Below, in pieces: positions 1-10,337 of a stretch of 64,000 nt of DNA. Source of the stretch: Teratosphaeria epicoccoides (Eukaryota > Ascomycota > Dothideomycetes > Mycosphaerellales > Teratosphaeriaceae); contig JADDMT010000024.1 in assembly GCA_021401465.1 (NCBI GenBank), forward strand, positions 124,001-188,000, read 5' to 3'. The number at the start of each line of letters is the position of its first letter. Positions within the stretch are counted from its first letter, which is position 1. The notes beneath the pieces are model-generated. The model saw only the letters and a program-made list of their open reading frames with translations. It did not search any database and was not told where the DNA came from. The position numbers and the translations under genes were made by a program.

Positions 1-342
1 GCATGTGATCCTCGACACATTGCTAGCAAAATTCGGCGATGCCCCACCATGTCACAACCTGAGCTCACACCTCTACAGCCCTCGAGCCCCTCCGTCTTCA
101 GACTTCAGAGAGCTCCACTCAGTTCTGGAACTATCACGATCAGTTTCAACCTGAATCCTGTCACACGTAGGTGCAAGCGTTCGCCAAGCAGGTGCCAAAT
201 ACCGTCCTTTGCTTGCGGTTGGCAGATACCTGCTCGCCGGTGTCGCTTGCTGCTCGTCCGCCTAAGCGCTTCCCGGACGAGATCACCACATCGAACCGAT
301 GCATCGACCCCGATAATTTCCGCCACCAGCACTTTCGACACG
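1..342. other. Upstream region of the acyltransferase gene
   Basis: No separate gene is visible. An ATG at 49 opens in the same frame as the acyltransferase and would add 98 residues of low-complexity, Arg/Ser/Pro-rich sequence before its membrane segment. I treat this as leader or promoter sequence because the downstream ATG at 343 begins directly with a hydrophobic segment, as in the family. Confidence 0.4.
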
Positions 343-1346
343 ATGAACACCATCCTCTCCCTCCTCCTCGCCCTCCTCGCTCTCACCTCCACCGTCATCC
401 TCGCCCTCCTTCTACTCGGCTTCCTCCTCCAAAGCCACCACCTAACCTACTACGGCCGCGCCACCGCCTCTTTCTCCGCGCTCATCCTCTGCGCCACCTA
501 CGGCACACTCGCATCAGCGCTCCTCAACGTTTTCGGCTACGGCGGCCTGGGCCAATGGACCACGGCGCGCAGTTTCAAATGGACGATGCTGCTCTTCACC
601 GGCGTCTGGTTTGAGATCGCGGATCCGGAAGATTGGTTGGGGAGGACGAGACCGGCGGTTTTTGTGGGCAATCATCAGACGGAGTTGGATGTGTTGCTTC
701 TGGGGCACATGTTCCCGAAGTATTGTAGTGTGACGGCCAAGAGGAGTTTGCGGTTGGTGCCGCTTCTGGGATGGTTCAGTGAGTATATTTTCTTGGGGTG
801 GGAGGAAGGTGGGAGGGTGATGCTGATCTTTTTTTGATATCAATAGTGGCGATGAGTAAGACGGTCTTTATTGAGCGTTCTTCTCGAGATCAGGCTGTTG
901 CGGCGTTCGCCAAAGCTGCTGAGCAGATGCATTCGGCGAAACAGAGCGTGTATATCTTCCCTGAAGGCACGCGCTCGTACTACGATCACCCGGACCTCTT
1001 GCCGTTCAAGAAGGGAGCGTTCCATCTAGCGGTTCAGGCACAGGTGCCTATCGTGCCCGTGGTGGTAGCGAATTACAGCAACATACTGAACATGAAGAGG
1101 AAAATATTCAGAGCGGGCACTATCCCCGTGAAGGTGTTGGAGCCGGTGAGCACGAAGGGGCTGGGGAAGGAAGATGTAGACGGATTGTTGGAGGAGGTGA
1201 GGGGCAGGATGTTGGAGGAGTTGAGGAAGTTGACGGTGCATGCGAGGGCGGAGGGTATAGCGTTGAAGGAGGAGGATGCGACGAGTGGGGCTGTGAGGGT
1301 GACTGGAGTGGATGAGAAGTATAATGCTGCGGCAAAGGTGAATTGA
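343..1346 (+). CDS. 1-acyl-sn-glycerol-3-phosphate acyltransferase (PlsC/SLC1 family)
   Basis: Predicted lysophosphatidate acyltransferase, which esterifies lysophosphatidic acid to phosphatidic acid in ER membranes, the entry step of phospholipid and triacylglycerol synthesis. Two exons: 343-778 and 847-1346. The intron is 68 nt (GTGAGT donor, AATAG acceptor), giving 311 residues, close to yeast Slc1. Residues 1-30 are a strongly hydrophobic membrane segment, followed by a second one near 40-65. The acyltransferase H-x4-D motif is NHQTELD with His111 and Asp116. The acyl-acceptor motif FPEGTR lies in exon 2, followed by LPFKKGAFHLA and the PIVPVVV strand, all typical of eukaryotic members. 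The C-terminal 40 residues are charged. The start at 343 is chosen because it places the membrane segment at the N terminus. The family is clear; the precise acyl specificity cannot be read from sequence. Confidence 0.93.
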
Positions 1347-1823
1347 GCCAGCAGGAGAGTGAGTGCGGTGTGGAGGGAGGGCAGGCAGCCAAGCCAGAAG
1401 AAGCTTGGAGGGCAAGTGTGATGTGTGGCATCGAAAAGCAGCAATGAAGTTTGAGCGATTTACAAGATACCCCAGATGGCTTTGCATAGCGATGTGGCGT
1501 TGACTACATGAGAATAAGATGAGGTGGCTGTAGAAGGAGCCAGTGCTGCCATTCTGCAAAGACTGCTGGATTACCACGGCCCACCACGGCTTGCTCAATG
1601 CGCTTCCATATGCTCTCTCTCAAGTTTTGCAGGCTCGTACTTCACCATACCAAGGAACCCGACATGACAGCACGATGGTATTGACGCGCGGTACAGACTA
1701 GATTGCCGCCCGACCCCTTGTCCCCAAGCACCGCCCGCTAAAGCCCAAAGGTAACCATAAACCTCGTCATCAGCAAGATCGAAATGTCCCCGCTATACCT
1801 ATCCAGAAACCCAACTTTCGCGA
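1347..1823. other. Convergent intergenic region
   Basis: This 477-nt gap separates the 3' ends of the convergent acyltransferase and NudE genes. It presumably holds their 3' UTRs. No coding or RNA signal is seen; the minus-strand ORFs here are shadows of the acyltransferase exon. Confidence 0.5.
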
Positions 1824-3731
1824 TCAATACGTCTCCCCCAGATCCTCCGACTGCTGCCTCCGCAACGGCGGCGGCCTCATAGCCCCCGCTCCGCTCTCTC
1901 CAATCTGCGTATTCTGCCTCCTCAAAGTCTTCACCGCAGGCACCTGGTACCCCTGATGCGACTGCCTCCTGTGCAGCCCCCTCGGCGTCCCCACCACACC
2001 ATTCTCCATCGTCAGCCTGCGACTTGGCGTCCCGGCTTCCTCCTCGGCAAGCTCCGCTCGCTTCCTCACGTCCGTGACGCTGCGACTAGGGGTATGCATC
2101 GATCGCGACGTCTGCGATGTAGCACCGTGTAGACTAGAGTACGATGACCCGCCGAAAGAGGAGCGCGGACGAGCGATGCCTGGTGCAGTTGATGCCGAGA
2201 AGCTGGCGGAAGGCGCCGCGGGTCCGCGACTCGGTGGACGGCCGGAAGCAGACAACGAGGCCATGGAGGCGCGAGAAGATGGCCTGTGACTATGGGATGA
2301 AGGTGGGCGGCCGTGAGATGAGGGCGGTCGGCCTTGTGCGGACGGGGGTCTCGTTACAGAAGCTGCGGATGCTGGACGTTCGAAAGTTGGGGCTGGTCGA
2401 TTGGAGAGGGAAGATGTGGGTCTAGGGATGCCGAATGATAGTCTTTTGCTGATTTGGCTGTCTCTTCTTCCGGTCTGCGTCTCACGTGCTGAGGCTTCTG
2501 CGGTCTCGCCATTGATCATGGAGGATCCATCCGTAAGCTTCTTGCTACTTCGCCGCATAGTTACTGAGGATGGTAGGTGAGGCTCAGGGATGCTGCCCAG
2601 TGCCGATGTCGTCCTCGGCGATCCAGTGGGCGTCCGAGCAAGTGCTGGCAGCTTTGACCTCGCAGAGTGCACTCGTTCTTCTATCTTCTGCATGCGCCCT
2701 CGCAATGCCTTGATTTGATACAGAGAATCTGATCGCGGCAGACTCCCGTTCGTGCTCTGTCTAAGTGACGAGAGTTTGTCGCCTGGCGCCCGTCTCGCAC
2801 GCATCTCTGATGCTGCAGTTGATGTACTACTGGCCGCCGTGGAGGGGTAGCGGGTATGTCGGGGTCCCGTTCTCTGACCAAAGGCTGAAGGCCGGGGCGT
2901 AGTCGATGCGTCTGGTATCATTGACACCTTCGCGGTCTGAGAAGGTGTCTTTGGCTCCTGCTTTGCATGTGTGTGCGCAGAGTCTGACAATGGTGGCGAA
3001 GGAGGCGTAGGCGCATCGGACATGATATCGCTCTTTGAAGGCGGTGTGGATGCCGTGGGCGAGCTGGGCGTGACGCCACTCGCCTCGCTGCCCGGACTTC
3101 TCGCCCGTAAATTCTCCACCGCCAGTGGACTCGGCTTCCTGCTTCTCAGTCTCTCGATTGTCTCGTCGGCCAGCCGCAGCTTCTCCAGTGTGATCTCATT
3201 CTCCACCTTGAGATCGCCCAACTCGTCCCGCAAACGCTGCGTCTCGATTCTCAGCGCCTCTCTTTCCTTCTCGCCCACTTTGACTTCCTCCTCCAACATG
3301 ACACTCCTCTCGATTGCCACGTTGTACTTGCTCTCTAGGTCCTCCAAACTGCTCTCGGTGTGCCGCGCTTGCCGCTCGTAATCGTCGTTGACCACTTCTG
3401 TGTCTCTCAGGCGCAATTCGACATTTCTTTTCGCCTCGCGCAGCTCTGTGACCTCTTTCTGCAGCGCATTTTGCGCACTGTTCGCCTCGCCCTTTGCCTG
3501 TTTGTGCTTGCCCTTCCATTCGTCAACTTCGAACTTCAGCTTCTCCACCTGCTCCTTCAGTTTGCGCTCGTTCTTCTCCGCATTCTCGATGTCGCGCTCC
3601 AGCTGCTCTTCGATGTCCTTGCTGGTGGTCTGGAAGTCGGCGAGATCGTGCTCGAGCTGTTCGTACTGTTTCTTGTAGTAGTCGATTTCCTCCTCCAGCG
3701 ATGCGCCGGGTCGCAACGGGGACGAAGTCAT
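1824..3731 (-). CDS. nudE: Nuclear distribution protein NudE homolog
   Basis: Cytoplasmic dynein regulator that binds LIS1/NudF and promotes nuclear migration and microtubule-based transport along hyphae. A single uninterrupted exon encodes 635 residues. The N-terminal third (about residues 10-200) is a long heptad-rich coiled coil that starts with the family signature EEEIDYYKKQYEQLEHDLADF; this part forms the LIS1/dynein-binding helix. The NUDE_C-like segment follows. The rest is a long Ser/Pro/Arg-rich disordered tail with repeated RPPS-type runs (about residues 450-520), usual for filamentous-fungal NudE proteins, which are much longer than animal NDEL1. The ATG at 3731 immediately precedes MTSSPLRPG and is the only sensible start. 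It is transcribed divergently from the WD40 gene across a 787-nt gap. NudE's classical partner NudF is also a WD40 protein, but the neighbour here is a different family (STRAP-like). Confidence 0.9.
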   Translation of the reverse strand: MTSSPLRPGASLEEEIDYYKKQYEQLEHDLADFQTTSKDIEEQLERDIENAEKNERKLKEQVEKLKFEVDEWKGKHKQAKGEANSAQNALQKEVTELREAKRNVELRLRDTEVVNDDYERQARHTESSLEDLESKYNVAIERSVMLEEEVKVGEKEREALRIETQRLRDELGDLKVENEITLEKLRLADETIERLRSRKPSPLAVENLRARSPGSEASGVTPSSPTASTPPSKSDIMSDAPTPPSPPLSDSAHTHAKQEPKTPSQTAKVSMIPDASTTPRPSAFGQRTGPRHTRYPSTAASSTSTAASEMRARRAPGDKLSSLRQSTNGSLPRSDSLYQIKALRGRMQKIEERVHSARSKLPALARTPTGSPRTTSALGSIPEPHLPSSVTMRRSSKKLTDGSSMINGETAEASARETQTGRRDSQISKRLSFGIPRPTSSLSNRPAPTFERPASAASVTRPPSAQGRPPSSHGRPPSSHSHRPSSRASMASLSASGRPPSRGPAAPSASFSASTAPGIARPRSSFGGSSYSSLHGATSQTSRSMHTPSRSVTDVRKRAELAEEEAGTPSRRLTMENGVVGTPRGLHRRQSHQGYQVPAVKTLRRQNTQIGESGAGAMRPPPLRRQQSEDLGETY

Positions 3732-4518
3732 GACTGATCGCGATGGGCGTTTCTAGCGGCACATGGCTTCCTCGTGACTCGGGACAGTACGTCTAATCCG
3801 GGAGGCCGTGTTGTCGTGTCGGGGTCAGTACTGCAGGGCGATGAATAATCGTGGGGCCTTGAGCAATTCCGGTTCCAGTAATCCAGTCGTGTCGGCGGTG
3901 TGGTGCAGTATGTTGGCGTGGGGGATGTGTGTCGATGCGTGTCCGGCGCCCAAGCTATTATTATGACGATTACCTGATACAGTACATGGTCATTGGTACC
4001 CAGCCGTTGACCAGGCAAGACGGGAGGACGGGGAAGCGACGCGCTAGAGACACGAATCACCACGCTGATTGGCTGCTCATCGTCAGTCTGCCTGTCTCTT
4101 CGTGATGGACGCGGTGTTTTTGGCTGTATCGCTTCTATGTTGTGTGTCTGGAAGATTCTACTCAACACTCTCAATCTGGCCCTGGCCCTGGCCCTGGCCT
4201 TCTCTGGCTCTCCTGCCTTACGGCTTGTACCATGACTGTGTGATCGGAACGCCCCCAGACCTGTTTCCAGCACCGTCCTTTCAGGGTCGCTCCTGCCTTT
4301 CTTGAATCTACACCTCCTTCCTTGACCAGACCTGCAGCATACATACATCAGTAAAGTAGTACCGACATACACACGCTTGGAGTTCAGGCATTACGTGGCA
4401 CGATATAACGGCCGAATGGGATAAAAACAATCACACGCTTTACGACTTACGATTAAACGCAAAGAACACAAAATATCACTTCTCGCAACACACATTCTAT
4501 CTCTACCAAATTGCAACA
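3732..4518. promoter_or_regulatory. Bidirectional promoter between NudE and the STRAP-like gene
   Basis: A 787-nt non-coding interval between two divergent start codons. It contains four tandem CTGGCC hexamers at 4176-4199. No clear TATA box is seen on either side. The minus-strand ORF across it (3728-4372) is low-complexity and I do not regard it as a gene. Confidence 0.5.
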
Positions 4519-5607
4519 ATGGCCGACTTTGCCTTCACCCGCCAGGACGAGTCGCACGTCTCCTCGACCACCACCAAGACTGTCCCATTGACCTGTCATG
4601 GTCATAGCAGACCCATCACCCATCTCTCCTTCTCCGCCTTGCTCACATCGCCCTCGAATCCCTCCCCGCACGCATCGACGCAAGACGGACAGTACTATAT
4701 GATCTCCGCCTGCAAAGACAACAATCCCATGCTCCGCGATGGCCTCACTGGCGATTGGATAGGAACTTTCATCGGCCACAAGGGCGCCGTCTGGAGCAGC
4801 AGGGTGTCGTCCGACGCTGGCTTGGCAGCTACTGGGAGCGCCGACTTTACCGCAAAAGTATGGGATACATTCACCGGCGAGTGCTTGGCAAGCTTGGAAC
4901 ATAATCATATTGTTAGAGCTGTGGCGTTCCCGGGGCTGGATGGCCGGCCAGGTGTGCTTGCAACAGGAGGCATGGAGAAGAGGTTACGAGTGTGGGATCT
5001 GTCACGCATCACGAATGTCGCATCTACTAGCCATGGGACGAATGGCGCCACGAATGGAGCTACTGTGACAGACGCTCCAAGCTATGAGATTGGATCCGGT
5101 GAGCATCAGGGAGCCATCAAGTCCATTGTCTGGTCACGCGACCCCAATATCCTAACCACAGCCGCGGATGACAAGAAGATTCGATGGTGGGACCTCCGCT
5201 CACGCTATTCGATCGCATCCTACACCATCGACGCACTTCCCACATCTTCCGAACTCAACTCGGGCCTCAATGGCGACCCATCCGGCACCCTGAGTCTTGC
5301 CGCTGGCAAGAACATCTACTTCTTCTGTGGTACTCAATTGATCAAGCATATTAAGACGGAACGAGAAGTCAGTGCTGTGGCGCTGAATGGCGAAGCGAAG
5401 CGGTTTGTGACGGGGAGTCCGGCCGATACGTGGGTACATGTGTGGGATTATGACACGGAGGTGCAACTGGAGACGGGCAAGGGGCATCATGGGCCGGTGT
5501 GGACGTGTGGGTTTAGTCCTGATGGAAAATTGTATGCTACGGGAAGTGAGGATGGCACGGTCAAGCTGTGGAAGTTCGGGGAGGGTGGGTATGGGCTGTG
5601 GCGGTGA
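4519..5607 (+). CDS. WD40-repeat protein, STRAP/UNRIP-like
   Basis: Single-exon WD40 beta-propeller protein of 362 residues. The N-terminal blades match the STRAP (serine-threonine kinase receptor-associated protein, unrip) pattern: LTCHGHSRPITHLSFS, then YYMISACKDNNPMLRDG, LTGDWIGTFIGHKGAVWS and ADFTAKVWDTFTGECL. Later blades carry KRLRVWDLS, KKIRWWDLRS, WVHVWDYDTE and the closing GTVKLWKFG. In animals STRAP joins the SMN complex and UNR; in fungi it is usually a poorly studied scaffold related to eIF3i. A Ser/Thr/Asn-rich insert sits around residues 170-195 between blades. The start follows a CAACA context at 4519. The eIF3i alternative is less likely because the ACKD-x-PMLRDG and GDWIGTF signatures are STRAP-like. 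Confidence 0.88.
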   Translation: MADFAFTRQDESHVSSTTTKTVPLTCHGHSRPITHLSFSALLTSPSNPSPHASTQDGQYYMISACKDNNPMLRDGLTGDWIGTFIGHKGAVWSSRVSSDAGLAATGSADFTAKVWDTFTGECLASLEHNHIVRAVAFPGLDGRPGVLATGGMEKRLRVWDLSRITNVASTSHGTNGATNGATVTDAPSYEIGSGEHQGAIKSIVWSRDPNILTTAADDKKIRWWDLRSRYSIASYTIDALPTSSELNSGLNGDPSGTLSLAAGKNIYFFCGTQLIKHIKTEREVSAVALNGEAKRFVTGSPADTWVHVWDYDTEVQLETGKGHHGPVWTCGFSPDGKLYATGSEDGTVKLWKFGEGGYGLWR

Positions 5608-5904
5608 TGAACGAAGCAATGGTCCAGTGATCGACAGACATATTGGGGAAGGCGGTTGCCAAGGCCGCGATGCCGCGCCGGACGATGCTCGTGTTCCTGG
5701 CGGCTCTCATCTGGTGAATGAAGATCCTGAAGCGTGATCACGCTGTGCACTACAGTGTGTCTCCGTCAAATACAGGTATAATCTTGCACTTGGCTCGCAG
5801 TTGCTCCTTGCCGAACAGGTAATCACAAGATTCCTCGCCTGGCCGAATCTTGTTTAAACAGCAATTCACCTTTTATCATCACGCACATCAGGAGCAAGCT
5901 CGGC

Positions 5905-6981
5905 ATGGCTCTCCCAGACCGCTTCAAGGAGTAAGAACATACAGACGACCATGATTGTCGTGTTGATCCACTGATCACGGCTGGCTAGGCTGTTGGTGAC
6001 CGGAGTGTGCTCAGACCTCACGATCCGCAGCGGCGAACGAGGATGGAAGGTGCACAAGACAGCACTGTGCACGCAATCCGAGTGGTCCAGGATCGCTTGC
6101 GATGGCCGATTTCAGGTATGCATTGGGACAGATGCGCTTTGTCCAGCTGCTGACAATGAAGCAGGAGAGCAAGACGAACGTCATCGAGTTGCACGACGAC
6201 ACCCCAGACGCGTTGGACCTCATGCTTCTGGCACTGTACGGGTACGACTATGTGGAAGAGCTGAGGGTGTCAGCCAGCGCATCGCTTCGACTTCACCTGT
6301 CGATCATACCGATCGCGGATAAGTACATGTCAGCGGAGATCAAGCAGGGTGCCATCGACAGATTCGTGAAAGTGTGCCAGCAGGAACGGGAGACTGACGG
6401 CTTTGCTGAAGCCCGTGGCTACGATCTATTCGCATGACGACGAGGCCGATGAAGTCCTGAGGGCCGCTGTGATCAAGATCATCGTCGAACATGCCGGCGC
6501 GCTGCTCCACAACGACGAATACAATGCCTTCCAAGAAGTCTTCCAGACAGACACTTCTCTCGCGGTCGACCTAGCAAAGGCACTCGCACCGGAAGGCTCA
6601 GGCGCCATGCAATGGTACCAATGCCCGGAAGCCAAATGCCAGGAGCAAGGCATGATTTTCGGTCATGCGGCGGCCCAGCCCCGCCGACGGAAACTGTGTT
6701 GCCCCAATCTCTGCATGGAAGCCTACCCGGAGGCCTGGGCTGGGGAACGGCCAGCAAGGGATCTCGCGAAGCGGCTTGCCAAGAGCAGGCCTGATTACTT
6801 ACCATGTGGGTTTAAATGGTTCAGGTGCCTGCGCAAAGCTTGCAAGGAGATGAATATGGTATTTGGGTACCGGACAGACAAGGCGTACGGTCAGCGGTAT
6901 GAGTATTGTTGCCCGAATTTCTGTCATGGGGAGCAGGATCCTGCGTACTGGGACCAATTTTCGGTCAAGGATTGCTATTGA
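5905..6981 (+). CDS. BTB/POZ-domain protein with a C-terminal Cys-rich region; reading frame broken near 6414
   Basis: Fungal BTB/POZ protein, a protein-interaction family often used as Cullin-3 adaptors; no partner is evident here. Exon 5905-5930 (MALPDRFKE), intron 5931-5988, exon 5989-6115 carrying the BTB core (CSDLTI, WKVHKTALC), intron 6116-6164 with CTGAC and GCAG, then exon from 6165 (HDDTPDALDLMLLALYGYDY and the IADKYMSAEIK helix). Near 6412-6414 the homology-like reading (DGFAEA then VATIYSHDDEADEVLR) moves by one base, from frame 0 to frame 1, at a CCC run. The downstream frame ends at 6981 with two similar Cys-rich units (WYQCPEAKCQ...CCPNLC and WFRCLRKACK...CCPNFC). A 46-nt intron at 6366-6411 (GTGAAA donor, CTGAC, AAG acceptor) would restore the frame but delete about 15 expected residues. 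The gene is therefore a sequencing-error case, a recent pseudogene, or an unusual splice. Confidence 0.7.
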
Positions 6982-7177
6982 ATGCGAGCTATTGCAGCAT
7001 TGCAGACGCCTTTTTGGAAGCAACAGCTCTGTCAGCATGGAGTGCTATGACATCACTGCTCGAGCATTTGAGTGGTCAGATACCCGGTTGCAAATTAATA
7101 GATCATTGAGATGATACTCGCCCCACCACCTCACCTCCCCCTTGCTTCCTCGGGTTCCATACCACTTCATTCACAGC

Positions 7178-8087
7178 ATGATGACTCCTCGCAAGACCAT
7201 CCTCATCACTGGTGCCACGGGCGGCATTGGTCGCGCCACAGCCATCGCCTTCGCGAAGACGGGAGAATACAACTTAGCCCTTCACTACAATGCCGCCAAA
7301 AGCGATGTCGTGAACCAGCTAGAGGAAGAGATTGCTGCAGCCGCTCAATCCAAAGTCGAAATCAAATTCTTCCAGGCAGATCTAGGGAATTTCGACCACA
7401 TAAGGAGACTGCATGAAGAAGTCGTCGAGAACTTTGGAAAAGTAGACGTTCTCTTCAACAATGCTGGAACAACAGGCGGTGCGTCCACCTCTGCTAGATC
7501 CCACTCCGCCATCCTTCGCCCGACTAATCCTCTCCCTCCCCTCGGATGCAGGCCAATCAGGCGCCCAGAACCTATCGGACATTCCCATTGACACATTCGA
7601 ACGAACCTGGCGCGTCAACACGGCTTCCGGGATCCTGCTCACCCAGCTTTGTCTTCCCGACATGGAGAAGCAGGGCTGGGGCCGCATAATCTTCGACTCC
7701 TCGGTCGCGGCGTTTACTGGCGGGCTTGTGGGCCCGCATTACGCGAGCAGCAAGAGTGCGATCCATGGGTTCGTGCATTGGTTGGCGGGGAGCGTGGCGA
7801 GGAAGGGCGTGACGGTGAACGCGGTGGCGCCGGCGGTGATTCAGGGGACGGCGATGATGGGGGATGGTGGGGAGGGATTGAGGAGGGTGGCTGATAGTAG
7901 GTTTTTCCTTGATGCTATTGTGGTGTTGGGAGGAACTTGTGTGCTGACGTTGGTGCTCGCTGCAGAGTTGCCTGTGGGGAGGCTGGGCTTGCCGGAGGAG
8001 ATTGCGGGCACTGTGCTTTGGATGGTTCGGACGGCTTATGTGACGAACAAGGTCATCACGGTCGATGGTGGGATGTATCCGTATTAG
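7178..8087 (+). CDS. Short-chain dehydrogenase/reductase (SDR), FabG-like
   Basis: Classical NAD(P)-dependent SDR oxidoreductase of 255 residues after splicing. Exons are 7178-7478, 7552-7896 and 7966-8087. The Rossmann glycine motif is TGATGGIG near the N terminus, followed by NNAG, the catalytic Ser region (FDSSVAAFTGG) and the active-site Tyr164-x3-Lys168 in YASSK. The C terminus shows the usual GRLGLPEEIAG and VDGGMYPY. Intron 1 (73 nt) joins NNAGTTG to GQSGAQNLS. Intron 2 (69 nt, GTAGGT, CTGAC, CTGCAG) is inferred because removing it restores VADKLPVGRLG. It contains no stop and is a multiple of three, so retention would insert 23 residues near the substrate loop. Closest general resemblance is to 3-oxoacyl-ACP reductase or glucose dehydrogenase-like SDRs; the substrate is unknown. 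The two alternative starts (7178, 7181) are adjacent Met codons. Confidence 0.88.
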
Positions 8088-10337
8088 CTTGGGCGATTTT
8101 GCTCTTGCCCTCGTCGCGGGCCAGGCAGCGCTCTGTCGTCGGCAGACACTGCTGATTTGGGCCTGCGGAGCCGAAGCTGAGGGTCTGGTGGTCGTGCAAT
8201 AACGGAAACACATGGACCTCCGTCGGCGGTCGCGCAGCTAAGCACGAGACATGTGTTGCGCTTCCGATCGTGCCGATCGTGCGCCCCTGCAGCATGTTCG
8301 ACAGGATGCTCTCGACCGCTGTCTCTCCGCAGCGTGGCGCGCGAGCGGTGCACGAGCTTGCGGTACGCTGGATGGGAGGTGGACATCAAAATCAGGTGCG
8401 GATCCTTTGGCTCCTTTCGCAGTCAGTCTTGATTTTTAACGACAGGACGTTATTCAAACATCGCAAAAATCAAATTAGGGCACAGAGCAGGCCTCAAAGA
8501 ACAATCCTGTGTGTCCTGATATGTTGACATGTGTTGTAGCTGTGAAGAACCCGCTTTTGTTGTTACGAGTCCATACCAAATTTTGGCTGTCACGCGCATG
8601 GCTGGCTACGGCTTTGGCCACTTTCCGCGCCTTCCTCTTGCGGGAGTCCGCCAGCGCAATCCATTCAAATTCTGTCGGCCTAGTTCCGACTTCCACCTGC
8701 TCAGATGTGGTTTACTGCCGTGCCCGAGAATGTCGAGGAGGTCAGCTCTTCCCGGATGGCCCGCGTGTCAGATTCATAGCAGATGCGCATCTGGAACCAC
8801 GAGACCGCCGGATAGTGTTGTTTGCTGTGCCGTTCTCCAATGTGCTTTTCACATTGAATGCAGCAGCTAAGTTCAATGTTGTTTTCGTTTTGGGAGTCAT
8901 ACGGTCGCAGACATGGTGAGCCGCGCCGCTGCCTGTGGTCACCGCTACCTACTTGAACTCCGTGCTTACCACTACCTGCATGGTTTCGTTCGAGATAGCG
9001 CAGAAATGAACATCAGGGACCTTGATGGCGACAGAGAGCAAGAGTAAGCCTGCGTGGCAATCTGTCCTGCGCTCACGCCGCGCCAGGCTGAGAGTGCATT
9101 GATTCCTTCATCAACCTCAAGACTGCTGAATAGACTCATATCCGCCAACGGGTGTTTTCGCGGCAGCAAGATTTCCCTTCCGTGGTCTCTGACACCCACA
9201 CTCCAATTCGCAGCCCCTATCAGTAACATTAAATCAACGATGACCGGCTCCCCAAGGAGATAAGCCGGACTCCTTTTCGTGCTGCAGTACGGAGGTGTGG
9301 CACGATGACAGGGCATGAAAAGGGCCATAATGAGGTGGTGTCACGAGGATGCGACGTGGTTGTGCTATGTTTGGACCTTACGTGCTGCAAAGAGGGTGTG
9401 GGCAGCTTTCAGCGCCCGTGCGGCGGCTGACTTGCCGGACGGACAACCATGTGGGAATCCAATTCATTAATGATGACACCAGATACTCATGACTCTGTGT
9501 GTCGACTTTGGCTCCTGGTCGTGAATGCTGTTGGGAAGGCTTGTGAGGCATTGGGAGATACCGTACCCGGTACCTGCAGGCCAAGCGTATGTATGTCGCT
9601 TGCCCGCGGACATTTGTTTACGGGGCGCATGCAAGACGATGCGTGCTCAACGGAAGACCACCCGGCTTTCCAGCAGCTGCAGCTCTCTCCGCCAAAATTA
9701 AGCATCGATGGCAGGGGTTCGGTTGCTACGCTCCACATGTTTGAGAGTCAACCTCGAGCTCATCAGCAGCTCCAGAATCTCATCGCTTCCGTTGAGATGT
9801 TTTTGTATCGCAGGATAGCTGGTAGCTGTAGTCAGTCCATGTTCAATTCCTCTTGATCCACTGCCTCATCGAAGTCGTCATCATCGACCGAAATTGAAGG
9901 GCTCCGGTTTACCAATAAACACCGATGGGCTAGTTCCGCCGGTTTATTAGAGCGACTGTTGGGATCCGTGCTTAGTCCTTTCTTCCGAGAGCTTGGTGAG
10001 AAAAACATCCCAGACGCTGCACACATATACCGGTCAGCTGTCCCTACCATTTTCAGCCTCGTTGCAACCTCGTTCCTTCCTTCCATCTCCCGATTGCTTC
10101 TCTGGTGCTCAGCACAAACACTTCTTCTATCTGATAGGAAGGCGCAAAGCTGAGCCCGTGGCACATTGACTTCGGGAATACCCCTCAGCCGCAGACCAGT
10201 GACGATCGAATACCGCCTTGAACCGTTTTATTCTCCTGAGCAAGAGTTTCTGCGACATCAAACCCAGCGTCGGCGACTTGTTTTCGGGGACTCTGAGAGC
10301 TTCCGCCATCTTTTGAGCATCCTCAAGGGACGCAATT
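8088..10337. other. Long non-coding interval upstream of acetyl-CoA carboxylase
   Basis: About 2.25 kb without a convincing gene. Short ORFs on both strands lack domain signatures and conserved splice pairs. One minus-strand ORF (9832-10164) ends in an acidic run (DDDDFDEAVDQEE) but has no other support. The 3' part is presumably the promoter and 5' UTR of the carboxylase gene. Confidence 0.5.

Noticed and set aside
9832..10164. Small acidic-tailed protein upstream of acetyl-CoA carboxylase
   Set aside because: Only the last 20 codons look biased; no other support for a gene.
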